Below are positions 8,055-16,531 of a DNA stretch of 64,000 nt, piece after piece. A program made the position numbers and the translations under genes. This stretch comes from Gemmatimonadaceae bacterium (lineage in GTDB: Bacteria; Gemmatimonadota; Gemmatimonadetes; Gemmatimonadales; Gemmatimonadaceae): contig JANYHT010000017.1 in the NCBI GenBank assembly GCA_025358925.1, positions 116,432 through 180,431 on the forward strand. Reading direction: 5' to 3'. The stretch's first letter is position 1; each line of letters starts with the position of its first letter. Under the pieces are notes generated by a model. That model made no database searches. It was not told the origin of the DNA and worked only from the letters and a program-made list of their open reading frames with translations.

Positions 8055-10877
8055 TCAGGGTGTGACGGTGACGGTGACTGACGAGGATCCAATACCGCCA
8101 TCCTTGTCCCGAATCGAGAGTGTAACAACGTACGTACCGGGCGTGCTCCAACTCATTGCGCGCAGCATTGGTCGGGTTTTCGCCGGGAGTGCGGTGACAC
8201 TTCCTGCATACGTTGTGCCGTCGGCCCAGTCGTACGTGAATGCCCAAGGGGCGTCTTTCGTGCCGACATCAGTACCGCTTGCGCCGAACGTCACGCTTTG
8301 GCCAACCGACACGGTGGTTGGTGTGCGCGCAATCAGCAGCGCAACCGGAGCAACATTGCTGATCACAATGGAGCGCGACAATGACTTTGGCCAACCAAAC
8401 TTATCCGTAACCGTGAGCGTCACGCTGTACGTCCCGTTATCGGCAAACGTTTTTGTTGGTGACACCTCCGACGCGCTCGTGCCATCGCCGAAATCCCACG
8501 CGTACGTGAGTACTTCGCCGAAACCGTTCACGAGTAAGTCGGGATCCGTCGATGCGGATCCGTTGAAGGTGACCGCCGTTCCTTCAACACTGGTCGTTGC
8601 GCCGGTAAACGATGCGACGGGAGGACGGTCACCCGCTTCGACTGCGGTCTGATACGAGTCTTGTAAGCGCGACAACATATCGTATCCCGTCGAGGCTTCA
8701 ATTTTGTCGACGGTCGTCAAATAGTTTTGCCACGGATCGTTTCGAATACCCGATATGTTTGGCATGTTGACCGCGAGTACCGTGGTGTTGGAAAGATCAG
8801 CCCAACTGTTGATATTGCCGCGCGTGAATGGATTGCCAGTGGTGTACGGACCAATAAACGCAACTTTCCACGTCGAGTCGGGAATCTGCACTTTGTTCAG
8901 GTTGCGCAGCCACCGTGGTGTGGCACCGGCAGCGTAGAGAGGCCCGGTGATGATGTACACAGCACGACCACCGAGCCTCGCAGAATCACCTAACGCATTT
9001 TCGAACGATGCCCACACACCTTGATTGAGATCGGCCATTTGCGGCACGATGTTCGTCAGATAAAACGTGGAGGCATTGTCAACGTTGGCGACGGTGCGAT
9101 CAAACGAACGCGTCATATGGCCGCGATCAAATCCACCTGTGGTGTAGTCCGAGGTCAGAATCTGCGCCGAGACCGGCAAGTTTGGGTCGGCGGAAAAACA
9201 GTTGCAGCGATCCTGACCAGACACCATGTGTCGTGCATCTAATTCATAGCTCACCCAGTTCGGTGTACCGCGTGTCTGATTGTAGGAGAGCACGTATTGC
9301 GGACGGGCGATCAGAAAATCGATGGGCGAAGTTCCTGCGGCCGTGGGTCGGCCGAATTCATCATTCGCGCCGTATGTGCCGAGTGGCGCCGTAACTGGTA
9401 TTTCGACAGTGATCGGCGTGAGCGTATCAGTGAACGTGGCGCCGCCGCCAACGGGCGTTGCGGTGACCTCAATACGCGGACGCGTCGCGCTGCCAGACAC
9501 GCCGGTGACGATGCCCGTATTTTCGACGACCGTCGCCGTTGCGATGCTTGGGTCGATGGACCGGAACGTAAAGTTCGCAAGGACGGTTGTTGCTCCAGAC
9601 TTGGCCGTTGGAAACAGTTGCGTTTGGAAGCCCGGTGGAAAGCTGCTGGTGGACGAGCTCAGCGTAATGCTGTTGATCAGCACGCCAACCACCGTTACTT
9701 GTGACGCGCCGGAAACGGAATTTGGTGCAGTCGCAGTAATCGAGACTGGTCCACCAATCGTAACGCCCGTCACCTTGCCGGTCTGATCGACCGTTGCCAC
9801 TGCGGTATTCGATGACGACCACACAAAACTTGTATTGACCGCCAAGTTATTCGCGTCTTTCGCTGTGGCGATCAGCGTTGTCGTGCTACCCGTCGCGACA
9901 CTGGCGGCGTTTGGTGTCACACTCACACTAGCGATGGGTGCAGCGACGACGACCGAAAGCGTGGCGGTGCCAGTGACGTTGTTGGCGGACGTGGCCGTGA
10001 TGGTTGCGGTGCCCACCGCAACACCGGTTGCAACACCAGTTGATGCGTTCACGGTGGCGACCGACACATCCGAACTACTCCACGCAAATGTGGTTGATGC
10101 GACAACACCATTCGCATCTTTTGCCGTCGCGCTAAACGCGGTGGTGAAACCGGGATTGACCGACGTCGTCAGCGGAGAGACGGTCACCGCCGTCACAGGT
10201 CCAGCCACAGGTCCACCGACACTGCTGTTGCGCGGATTTGGCGTGCCCGCCACAAAGTCTGCCGCGTTGTCGTTGCTGTCAGTGGCGCCGCCATTGAGCC
10301 GCAGCGCCGCCGTCGTGTTGCTCAACGTTGCCGTTGGATGCAATCCTTCGGCGCAATTGGCCGTGGCACCAAAACCAACAAGGTCCACGTATGCCGCGAT
10401 GTCGGGACAAGCACCGGTTAGCGCCGCGGCACTACTACTCAGCGCGACTTTCCCCGCTGTGGCGCTCAGCGCCAGCGTACCCGTCGCATCTGGCGTTGGC
10501 AAATTGACCGTGCCGCCGGCGCCAAGTGCTTCTTGCACCAAGAAATACCGTCCGGCCGCAATCGTGCCGGATAAAACGGTAGTTTGCCACGTCGTGCCCG
10601 TTGCACTCGCGTACTGTACCGACCACCCAGTCAACGAGACGTCAGTGGCTCCAGCATTGTACAGCTCGATGAAATCATTCTTGAACGTGGAGCCAGCGTT
10701 TCCGCCGCCGCCGTACACTTGGCTGATGACCACGCCGCCCGCCAAGCTTGCCGACCGCAACGGTCGATCACTGCGACGTGGTGATACCACGCCGTCCGAA
10801 GAAACGCAGCTAGTGAACGCGAGAATCGCCGCGGAGCACCACGCAGCAGAACGACGACGCGAGAAGAGCGAAAGCAT
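8055..10877 (-). CDS. Secreted NUC1-type nuclease with lamin-tail, Ig and PKD domains
   Basis: A 940-residue extracellular protein. An Arg-rich start and lipobox AFTSC (Cys24) indicate a lipoprotein. Residues about 48-215 form a lamin-tail domain (VVISQVYGGGGNAGS, IELYNAGATDVSLTGWSVQ). Three bacterial Ig-like (Big_2) repeats follow (about 228-310, 315-397, 400-490). The catalytic domain, about 500-740, is a DNA/RNA non-specific endonuclease: DRGH at 584-587 gives the catalytic His587, and FYLTNIVPQ with Asn618 (DLNQGVW) is the metal site. Two PKD domains fill 750-938. It probably degrades extracellular nucleic acids at the surface. The PEP-CTERM gene follows within three bases. Confidence 0.9.
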   Translation of the reverse strand: MLSLFSRRRSAAWCSAAILAFTSCVSSDGVVSPRRSDRPLRSASLAGGVVISQVYGGGGNAGSTFKNDFIELYNAGATDVSLTGWSVQYASATGTTWQTTVLSGTIAAGRYFLVQEALGAGGTVNLPTPDATGTLALSATAGKVALSSSAAALTGACPDIAAYVDLVGFGATANCAEGLHPTATLSNTTAALRLNGGATDSNDNAADFVAGTPNPRNSSVGGPVAGPVTAVTVSPLTTSVNPGFTTAFSATAKDANGVVASTTFAWSSSDVSVATVNASTGVATGVAVGTATITATSANNVTGTATLSVVVAAPIASVSVTPNAASVATGSTTTLIATAKDANNLAVNTSFVWSSSNTAVATVDQTGKVTGVTIGGPVSITATAPNSVSGASQVTVVGVLINSITLSSSTSSFPPGFQTQLFPTAKSGATTVLANFTFRSIDPSIATATVVENTGIVTGVSGSATRPRIEVTATPVGGGATFTDTLTPITVEIPVTAPLGTYGANDEFGRPTAAGTSPIDFLIARPQYVLSYNQTRGTPNWVSYELDARHMVSGQDRCNCFSADPNLPVSAQILTSDYTTGGFDRGHMTRSFDRTVANVDNASTFYLTNIVPQMADLNQGVWASFENALGDSARLGGRAVYIITGPLYAAGATPRWLRNLNKVQIPDSTWKVAFIGPYTTGNPFTRGNINSWADLSNTTVLAVNMPNISGIRNDPWQNYLTTVDKIEASTGYDMLSRLQDSYQTAVEAGDRPPVASFTGATTSVEGTAVTFNGSASTDPDLLVNGFGEVLTYAWDFGDGTSASEVSPTKTFADNGTYSVTLTVTDKFGWPKSLSRSIVISNVAPVALLIARTPTTVSVGQSVTFGASGTDVGTKDAPWAFTYDWADGTTYAGSVTALPAKTRPMLRAMSWSTPGTYVVTLSIRDKDGGIGSSSVTVTVTP

Positions 10878-11013
10878 GGGATGCGATGGCGATAAGGGAG
10901 AAACGCGTGGGACCGAACGCGCCAGTGCAGCGCGCGGCCCCTGTTCAATGGTAAGTGCTGTCGACTGAATAATCTCTTATCCCACGTGACGAGCCGGTAA
11001 CGAGCAGGCAGGC

Positions 11014-12264
11014 TCAGGCGAGGGTGTCTCGGGTAATGTCCGCGAGGCTGGTGCATCCCGCCAAGCCCATAGTTAAATCGAACTCTGCGTGAATGTTCCG
11101 CAATACTTCGCGGACACCAGCTTCACCGGCAATCGCAAGTCCATATACATAGGGTCGTCCGAGCAACACTGCCGACGCACCCAGTGCGAGCGCTTTGAAT
11201 ACGTCAGAGCCACTGCGTACGCCGGAATCCAGCAACACCGGCAGCGCACCGTTCACGACTTTGACAATGCCCGGCAGCGCGTCGAGCGTGGCAACTTCGC
11301 CATCGATTTGTCGACCACCGTGATTGGAGACAATCAGTCCGTCCACGCCGTGCTCAAGTGCGAGCCGCGCATCATCCGGATGGAGCACACCTTTCAAAAT
11401 AATCGGCAGCGATGTCATGGCCCGTAAACGCGCGAGGTCCGTCCATTGCAGCGATGGTCGAGAGTACGTCGCGACAAACCGCCGGACAGCCTTGCGAGGC
11501 CAACTTGTACGTAATTTCTCGAGCAACGGACCTGGTGTGCGTTGCAATAAATCACGCAACACGCCAAGCACATGCAAATTGATGCGCGTGCGCGAAGGTG
11601 CCTCGTGTGTTGGCAATTCAAGCTCGCGCCGGAATACGGGATCAGAGGTGTACTGCGCGATACCCATCCCACGCAGAAAGGGCAACGACGCCAAGTCCAG
11701 ATCGCGCGGGCGCCAGCCAAGCATCGTGGTGTCGAGCGTGAGCACAATGCCTTTGCATCCGCACGCTTCCGCACGACGAACAAAGCTCTCCACGAGATCG
11801 TCGGAGCGAGACCAGTAGAGTTGAAAGAAACGCGGCGTGTCCTGCATAACGGCCGCACACGTCTCCATGGCGACGGACGCTTGATTCGAAAAAATCATCG
11901 GCACGCCCTCTGCATGCGCGGCACGCGCGACCGCGAGGTCGGCGTCGCGATGCACGATTTCCAACACACCGATCGGCGCGGTGAGCATCGGCATGCGCAT
12001 TTCAATACCAAATAACTGCGCGCGCGTGTCACGATGTTCGACGTCGCGCAACACGCGCGGTACAATGCGCCACTGATCAAAGGCACGTCGATTCGCCGAC
12101 ATGGTGTCTTCACGACCCGCGCCACCGAGCACATAGGCAGCGGCGCGCGCCGTCATCATCGCGATCGCCTTCGCTTCGAGCGCGTGCTCCGATACGGGTA
12201 CGCGGGGAGGTTGTCCGGCAACCCCGTCAAGATACAGTTGTGTTTGACGTTGCTGTCCAAACAT
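11014..12264 (-). CDS. FMN-dependent alpha-hydroxy-acid oxidase (lactate 2-monooxygenase-like)
   Basis: A 416-residue flavoprotein of the lactate oxidase / glycolate oxidase family. The FMN-barrel motif VSNHGGRQID carries the catalytic His (about residue 313), followed by LLDSGVRSGSDVFKALALGA and LGRPYVYGLAIAG. The segment LTLDTTMLGWRPRDLDL resembles mycobacterial lactate 2-monooxygenases, which convert lactate to acetate and CO2; whether this enzyme is an oxidase, monooxygenase or dehydrogenase cannot be told. The ATG at 12264 is chosen; TTG three codons earlier overlaps the upstream stop. The upstream gene, a secreted esterase, ends five to eight bases before, so the two form an operon. Confidence 0.85.
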   Translation of the reverse strand: MFGQQRQTQLYLDGVAGQPPRVPVSEHALEAKAIAMMTARAAAYVLGGAGREDTMSANRRAFDQWRIVPRVLRDVEHRDTRAQLFGIEMRMPMLTAPIGVLEIVHRDADLAVARAAHAEGVPMIFSNQASVAMETCAAVMQDTPRFFQLYWSRSDDLVESFVRRAEACGCKGIVLTLDTTMLGWRPRDLDLASLPFLRGMGIAQYTSDPVFRRELELPTHEAPSRTRINLHVLGVLRDLLQRTPGPLLEKLRTSWPRKAVRRFVATYSRPSLQWTDLARLRAMTSLPIILKGVLHPDDARLALEHGVDGLIVSNHGGRQIDGEVATLDALPGIVKVVNGALPVLLDSGVRSGSDVFKALALGASAVLLGRPYVYGLAIAGEAGVREVLRNIHAEFDLTMGLAGCTSLADITRDTLA

Positions 12265-12269
12265 AGAAC

Positions 12270-13235
12270 TCAATGCCTCGTGGTTGGCGCGATCAAACGA
12301 AGAATTGCGGCGACCACGGCGCGTCCCGTGGCGCGCATTGGTGCTATCGCCTCAAAATGCCCTTCGTCTGGAATAGTCTCAACCGTGACGCTGTCGCCCT
12401 TCGCGTGCGCAACCGCTGCAAAGGCCTCGCGCGCGAACGTTGGGGCGATACGATCGCGATCGCCGGCGATGTGGATTGAAGGAACGCCCAACGGCAAACG
12501 ATCGATGGGTGACGCGTCACGCAGGCGATACGGCACGTCGTCTGGTGCGCCACCCAACAGCGACTCAACCGCCGCATTACCACACGTGTTTTTCTCTCGG
12601 CCGTAGAACTCACGTAAATCTGCAATGCCGGCAATGGACACGACGCCGCGTAACGCCAGCGGTTTACCGCCCGCGAGCGGACTCTCCGCTGTGAGCGTAC
12701 GTCGCGTGGCTAACCAGAGTGCGAGGTGACCGCCCGCTGAATGTCCGGCCGCGACAATGCGCGTGGTATCAATGGCGTATCTCGTCGCGAGTGTGCGAAC
12801 AAAATCCGCAGCATCCGCCGCATCGCGAAACGTGCCGGTCCAACCACCACCAGGCTGATCGTAGCGACGGTATTCGATATTCCACGTGGCAACGCCTGCG
12901 TCGGAGATTGCTTGCGCAAGCGGCGCCGTGTTGCGCAGCGATGCGTAGGGCGAGAACCAGCAGCCACCATGTATGAGAATGACTAGCGGTACTTTCGCGC
13001 CACGCGTCTCCCGAGGCATTCGCAGCTCGCCAAACTGCAAGGAGTCCTTGCCGTAGGCCACGCGCACCCCGTCCTCTCGCACGCGCATGGTATCAACGTC
13101 ACTTGCGCGAAGCGAACGTACCGTTGGAACAGGAGTGCTTTGCGCCGAGGAGCGCTGGGGGTGGACGAGGGCGGCGAGTGCAAGTGCAACGAGCACTGCG
13201 GCGGATCGACGGCGTGACTGAGATTGCGAAAGCAT
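12270..13235 (-). CDS. Secreted alpha/beta hydrolase (esterase/lipase-like)
   Basis: A 321-residue protein with a signal peptide (basic RRRS, hydrophobic AAVLVALALAALV, then AQS). The alpha/beta-hydrolase parts are clear: oxyanion motif HGG at 89-91 in VILIHGGCWFSPYASLR, nucleophile GHSAGG with Ser166, an acid near GDRDRIAP (Asp259 or Asp261) and His293 in PDEGHFEAI. The HGGxW context places it with kynurenine-formamidase-like and hormone-sensitive-lipase-like esterases. The substrate is unknown. It precedes the alpha-hydroxy-acid oxidase gene with overlap or a few bases between, which may mean that an ester product feeds the oxidase, but this is only inference. Confidence 0.85.
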   Translation of the reverse strand: MLSQSQSRRRSAAVLVALALAALVHPQRSSAQSTPVPTVRSLRASDVDTMRVREDGVRVAYGKDSLQFGELRMPRETRGAKVPLVILIHGGCWFSPYASLRNTAPLAQAISDAGVATWNIEYRRYDQPGGGWTGTFRDAADAADFVRTLATRYAIDTTRIVAAGHSAGGHLALWLATRRTLTAESPLAGGKPLALRGVVSIAGIADLREFYGREKNTCGNAAVESLLGGAPDDVPYRLRDASPIDRLPLGVPSIHIAGDRDRIAPTFAREAFAAVAHAKGDSVTVETIPDEGHFEAIAPMRATGRAVVAAILRLIAPTTRH

Positions 13236-13284
13236 CGCGGGAAGCTGGTCGCCGCGTCACGTCGCGTCTAGCCGATATGTAGTT

Positions 13285-13446
13285 CTAAAAGCCCCAATGC
13301 GTCGCGAGTCGCTTGCCGAGGTACACGCCAAGACCCGTTCCTACCATCGACAAGGCGAAGGCGGTGAAAATCCCAACCCTCTCACCCGCATACCACCCGA
13401 GGCTGCCGAGAATGAAAGTGCTGAGCGAGATGAGCAGTCTGGTCAT
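13285..13446 (-). CDS. 52-residue two-helix membrane protein
   Basis: From the ATG at 13446 (MTRLLISLSTFILGSLGWYAGERVG) the product is 52 residues, with two hydrophobic helices, LLISLSTFILGSLGWYAG and FTAFALSMVGTGLGVYLG, joined by a short loop, and ends KRLATHWGF. The longer frame starting at 13479 adds an unlikely basic extension. Glycine-zipper-like spacing (GxxxG) is visible in the second helix. No family is named with confidence; it is similar in style to small bacterial membrane proteins of the YtxH or glycine-zipper kind. Monocistronic as far as can be seen. Confidence 0.55.
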   Translation of the reverse strand: MTRLLISLSTFILGSLGWYAGERVGIFTAFALSMVGTGLGVYLGKRLATHWGF

Positions 13447-13801
13447 ACGAGCAAGACGCGCGGCGTTGCACGAGGGCACAGTTCATCCACATCCACAGGG
13501 CATCCCAGTTCGTGATTCGGCGCCGCGACACAGACGATTGACAGTATGGCTAGACGTTGCTACCGTCGTGTAGCACAAAAATCTGCAGGGCGCGCCACGG
13601 CGCGGACACGCACGATGTCGGTCAACCTTTCGGACGTGACGGTAGGCGGGTCCTTTTTTGTGGCAGTCCGTTGGATAATTGGTGCAACGTCAACATCGCA
13701 CAGTGTTGACAGCCCAACGCGGGGGGACCGACCGCGAACTACGCGTGCTCGGTGCGTACGGCAGGGCCGGACTCCGATCACACAGCAACGGGAGTAGTGC
13801 C
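13447..13801. other. Gene-free region upstream of cold-shock gene
   Basis: About 355 bases without a convincing gene. A TTGACA hexamer sits at 13706 and another at about 13527, but neither has a good -10 at normal spacing. A long untranslated leader ahead of a cold-shock gene is usual, since such mRNAs are often thermo-regulated, so this region most likely holds the promoter and leader. The plus- and minus-strand reading frames here have no family resemblance and are rejected. Confidence 0.5.
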
Positions 13802-14014
13802 ATGCGTACAACCGGGAAGGTGAAGTGGTTCAACGACGCGAAGGGCTTTGGATTCATCACGCCAGATGACGGTTCGAAGGATTGCTTCGTGCACCACTCG
13901 GCCATTCAAGGCGGCGGCTTTCGCACGCTCGCTGAAGGCGAGAAAGTGGAATTCGACATCGTGCAGGGGCAAAAAGGCCCGGCGGCGGAGAACGTGACGA
14001 AAGCTCGCGTCTGA
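13802..14014 (+). CDS. Cold-shock protein (CspA family)
   Basis: A 70-residue cold-shock domain protein. RNP1 is KGFGFITP and RNP2 is CFVHHSAI, with the usual start [15 protein letters not shown] and end [12 protein letters not shown]. The domain binds single-stranded RNA and DNA and acts as an RNA chaperone. Two residues in RNP2 differ from the common VFVHFSAI: Cys replaces Val and His replaces Phe. The ATG at 13802 is preceded by GGGAG. A strong terminator hairpin follows. Full length for the family. Confidence 0.95.
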   Translation: MRTTGKVKWFNDAKGFGFITPDDGSKDCFVHHSAIQGGGFRTLAEGEKVEFDIVQGQKGPAAENVTKARV

Positions 14015-14037
14015 TGTTGCGGTTTGGTGATGCAATC

Positions 14038-14067
14038 AAGGGCCGTCGGATTTATCCGGCGGCCCTT
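14038..14067. terminator. Intrinsic terminator after cold-shock gene
   Basis: Stem of 13 base pairs, AAGGGCCGTCGGA / TCCGGCGGCCCTT, with one G-U pair and a TTTA loop, located 24 bases after the cold-shock stop codon and 34 bases before the stop of the convergent VIT1-type gene. The A and T flanks let it work from both directions. Confidence 0.85.
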
Positions 14068-14100
14068 CTGCCTCCCCTTGCGTATCCCCATTGCCCCTAT

Positions 14101-14829
14101 CTAGCCTCTCTGAATGGCCTTCGCGATGGCAAATGCCGCACCTGCCGCCAATCCACCAATCGTCACAGTCTGTAGTCCGCTTTTAAATGGAGAAACGCCG
14201 GTAAAGCGACCTTTCAGCCATCCAAAGGCGGCGAGTGCGATGAGTGTCACCACCACCGAGATTTCCAGCGCGCGTTGTGGCGTGTCGGTGTAAATCATGT
14301 ACGGCGCAAGCGGCACGAAACCGCCAACGATGTACGCGCTCGCAATCGTTGCTGCACTGCGCACTGCACGCTTTGGATCAGGCGCTTCGAGGCCGAGCTC
14401 AAAGCGCATCATAAAATCCACCCATGCGCTTGGACGTCGCTCAAGTCCGTTCATCACGATTGCACTTTCTTCTTCCGTCAAACCATACTGTTCAAGTATT
14501 TCACGGACTTCTGCGCGCTCGGCATGTGGCTTGTCGACGATCTCTTGCTGTTCGCGCGCGAACTCGCTGTGGTAATGCTCCTCAGCGCTACGCGCCGCGA
14601 GATACCCGCCCAGTCCCATCGCAATCGAGCCGGCAGCAATTTCAGCAAGGCCGGCGGTGACGACGAGTGACGTTGCGGCCACGGCGCCGGAGATGCCAGC
14701 GGCAAGGGCGAAGGGCACCGTGAGGCCGTCGGACATGCCGATCACAACGTCTCGTACGGATTCACTACCCGTAAAATGCGCCTCGTGATGCGGGTGCTGC
14801 TCATGGTGTTCGAAATGCGTTGGTGTCAC
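14101..14829 (-). CDS. VIT1/CCC1-family metal transporter
   Basis: A 242-residue membrane protein of the vacuolar iron transporter family, which moves Fe(II) or Mn(II). The first transmembrane block is VRDVVIGMSDGLTVPFALAAG, a family hallmark with the metal-pore Asp. A second helix pair is followed by a cytosolic helical hairpin rich in Glu (EEHYHSEFAREQQEI... EQYGLTEEE) that in this family binds metal through Glu residues. Helices then resume at about 165-240. The N-terminus is His-rich (HFEHHEQHPHHEAHF), a possible metal-sensing extension. It is convergent with the cold-shock gene. Confidence 0.85.
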   Translation of the reverse strand: MTPTHFEHHEQHPHHEAHFTGSESVRDVVIGMSDGLTVPFALAAGISGAVAATSLVVTAGLAEIAAGSIAMGLGGYLAARSAEEHYHSEFAREQQEIVDKPHAERAEVREILEQYGLTEEESAIVMNGLERRPSAWVDFMMRFELGLEAPDPKRAVRSAATIASAYIVGGFVPLAPYMIYTDTPQRALEISVVVTLIALAAFGWLKGRFTGVSPFKSGLQTVTIGGLAAGAAFAIAKAIQRG

Positions 14830-14993
14830 AATGCTCTCTTGTTCTGGCAGACAATAAGCGTCGCTTCGTCGACCTCAGTACGATAAGCGTACGAACCGGT
14901 CTTTTGTTTCAAATGCCGCGACCAACGCGGACGACGATCTTTCCTTGAAACGGCATGTCGTCGCGCCTGTTGCAATCTTAGGTGCGCGAGCGG

Positions 14994-15416
14994 CTAAACC
15001 TTGTGCGTAGATAGGAGGAGGCTCGTTTCGGAGTTCGAGATTCCTTTGATGGTGCGAATGCTGCGAAGCGCTTCGTCGAATGTTTCCAAACTATCGGTGC
15101 CTAACTCGGCGACGATGTCCCAACGCCCGTTGGTGGTGTGGAGTGCGCGAATTTCCGGATAGCCGCGCAGACTTTTCAGAATAGCGTCTGAGCGATCCCC
15201 CTCAACGCTGATAAGGATGACGGCGCGGACGCGATGGGCAGCGGCCTCCGACGCGGTGCGGACGGTGAAGCCAAGGAGCACGCGCTGCTCTACAAGTTTG
15301 TCGATGCGGTTTTGCACCGTGCCGCGAGAGACACCTAGCTGCTTTGCGAGTTGCGCGACGGATAGTCGTGCGTTTTCTCGCAGGAGCGAGATGAGTCGAT
15401 GGTCTTGGCTATCCAT
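14994..15416 (-). CDS. Lrp/AsnC family transcriptional regulator
   Basis: A 140-residue regulator starting at MDSQDHRLISLLRENARL, the usual Lrp/AsnC beginning; a longer frame starting at 15455 overlaps the palindromic regulatory region and is rejected. The helix-turn-helix is SVAQLAKQLGVSRGTVQNRIDKL, and the C-terminal RAM (ligand-binding) domain includes VEGDRSDAILKSL and GRWDIVAELGTDSL. It is divergent from arginase and ornithine aminotransferase, so it is probably the local activator or repressor of arginine/ornithine breakdown, responding to an amino acid. The effector is not known. Confidence 0.85.
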   Translation of the reverse strand: MDSQDHRLISLLRENARLSVAQLAKQLGVSRGTVQNRIDKLVEQRVLLGFTVRTASEAAAHRVRAVILISVEGDRSDAILKSLRGYPEIRALHTTNGRWDIVAELGTDSLETFDEALRSIRTIKGISNSETSLLLSTHKV

Positions 15417-15542
15417 TTTCGTTGGTATCGCCGGATTGTGTATACATATCGTCAAAAATAGTCTGTATTACGCAAGAAAGGTGCGCATATTTGATAAGTT
15501 TTTAAGCTTGTTGCTAACATCACCGATGGCCAGCTTCCAAGC
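15417..15542. promoter_or_regulatory. Divergent control region for Lrp-type gene and rocF
   Basis: A 126-base AT-rich intergenic segment. It holds an 8-bp palindrome TGTATACA (15439-15446), just upstream of the regulator start, that could be part of an Lrp-type operator. For rocF, TTGATA (15491-15496) and TAACAT (15515-15520) with 18-bp spacing make a plausible -35/-10. These are guesses by eye; the AT-richness and palindrome fit an Lrp-wrapped promoter. Confidence 0.4.
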
Positions 15543-16517
15543 ATGTCCACCACCCTCTTTGACGCGCCTCAGAACGCGGCAACACCATCGCGGCGGGCTG
15601 CTGCGCAGATTATCACAAAGCGCGTCCAGCTAATTGGCGTGCCGATGGACTTGGGCGCGAGTCGACGCGGTGTCGACATGGGTCCCTCGGCCATGCGGCT
15701 CGCGCCGCTTCGCGAGCTCCTACATGGCTTGGGTCTCGACGTGGAGGACACCGGCAATATTGCGGTGCCAGATCGGGCGTCGCTGCCGATTGAACCAACG
15801 GCGCGATTGGCCGCGATCACGGATGTCTGTGCGGAGCTTGCGCGGCTGATAGCGACAGCGGTGCGGGATGGGGTGCGGCCGTTGGTGTTGGGCGGCGATC
15901 ACTCATTGGCTGCCGGATCAATTGCTGGCACGGCAACCGCGCTTGCCGATTACGGCGAACGTGTTGGTGTGATTTGGTTGGATGCGCACGCGGACTTGAA
16001 CACACCGTCTACGAGTCTCAGCGGCAATGTCCACGGCATGCCCGCAGCGCATTTAGTCGGACTCGGTGATTATCGACTATCGCACCTTTCATCTGCGTTC
16101 CCCGTCGTGCGGCCGGAGCATTTTGTCTACGTGGGACTGCGCGATCTTGATGTTGCCGAACGGGCGTTGATTAAATCGATGCGATTGCATGCGTTTACGA
16201 TGCGCGACATCGATGAGCGTGGCCTTCGGGCGGTGATGGATGATGCGGTGTCGATTGCGACTCGTGGTACCGGCGGCGTGCATCTCTCGTGCGACGCTGA
16301 TTGGATTGATCCGCGAGAAGCACCGGGTGTTGGTACGCCGGTACGCGGCGGGGCGACGCTGCGTGAGGCACACCTTGCCATGGAAATTATTCACGATTCT
16401 GGTGCGCTGCTGGCCATGGACCTTGTGGAGATCAACCCAATTCTAGATCGGCAAAATCACACGGCAGAATTGTGCGCGGAACTTATCGCGAGCGCCTTTG
16501 GACGCCGCATTCTCTGA
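15543..16517 (+). CDS. rocF: Arginase
   Basis: A 324-residue arginase of the ureohydrolase family, converting arginine to ornithine and urea. All Mn(II) ligands are present: His120 in LGGDHSLAAG, Asp147, His149 and Asp151 in WLDAHADLN, and Asp251 and Asp253 in SCDADWIDP. GNVHGMP and the substrate block EAPGVGTPVRGG follow. The N-terminal VPMDLGASRRGVDMGPSAMR is typical. The start ATG has 18 or so residues before the family core. The downstream ornithine aminotransferase begins 14 bases after the stop, so both enzymes are made together to feed arginine into glutamate semialdehyde. Confidence 0.95.
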   Translation: MSTTLFDAPQNAATPSRRAAAQIITKRVQLIGVPMDLGASRRGVDMGPSAMRLAPLRELLHGLGLDVEDTGNIAVPDRASLPIEPTARLAAITDVCAELARLIATAVRDGVRPLVLGGDHSLAAGSIAGTATALADYGERVGVIWLDAHADLNTPSTSLSGNVHGMPAAHLVGLGDYRLSHLSSAFPVVRPEHFVYVGLRDLDVAERALIKSMRLHAFTMRDIDERGLRAVMDDAVSIATRGTGGVHLSCDADWIDPREAPGVGTPVRGGATLREAHLAMEIIHDSGALLAMDLVEINPILDRQNHTAELCAELIASAFGRRIL

Positions 16518-16531
16518 GCGAGGTGTCGACG

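Noticed and set aside
9835..10968. Long plus-strand open frame of 377 codons
   Set aside because: Lies antisense to the Ig-repeat part of the nuclease gene; Val/Ala/Thr-rich with no domain; arises from the high-GC codon pattern of the real gene.
13700..13745. TTGACA at 13706 as cold-shock promoter
   Set aside because: No -10 hexamer at 16-18 bases; only noted in the gene-free region.
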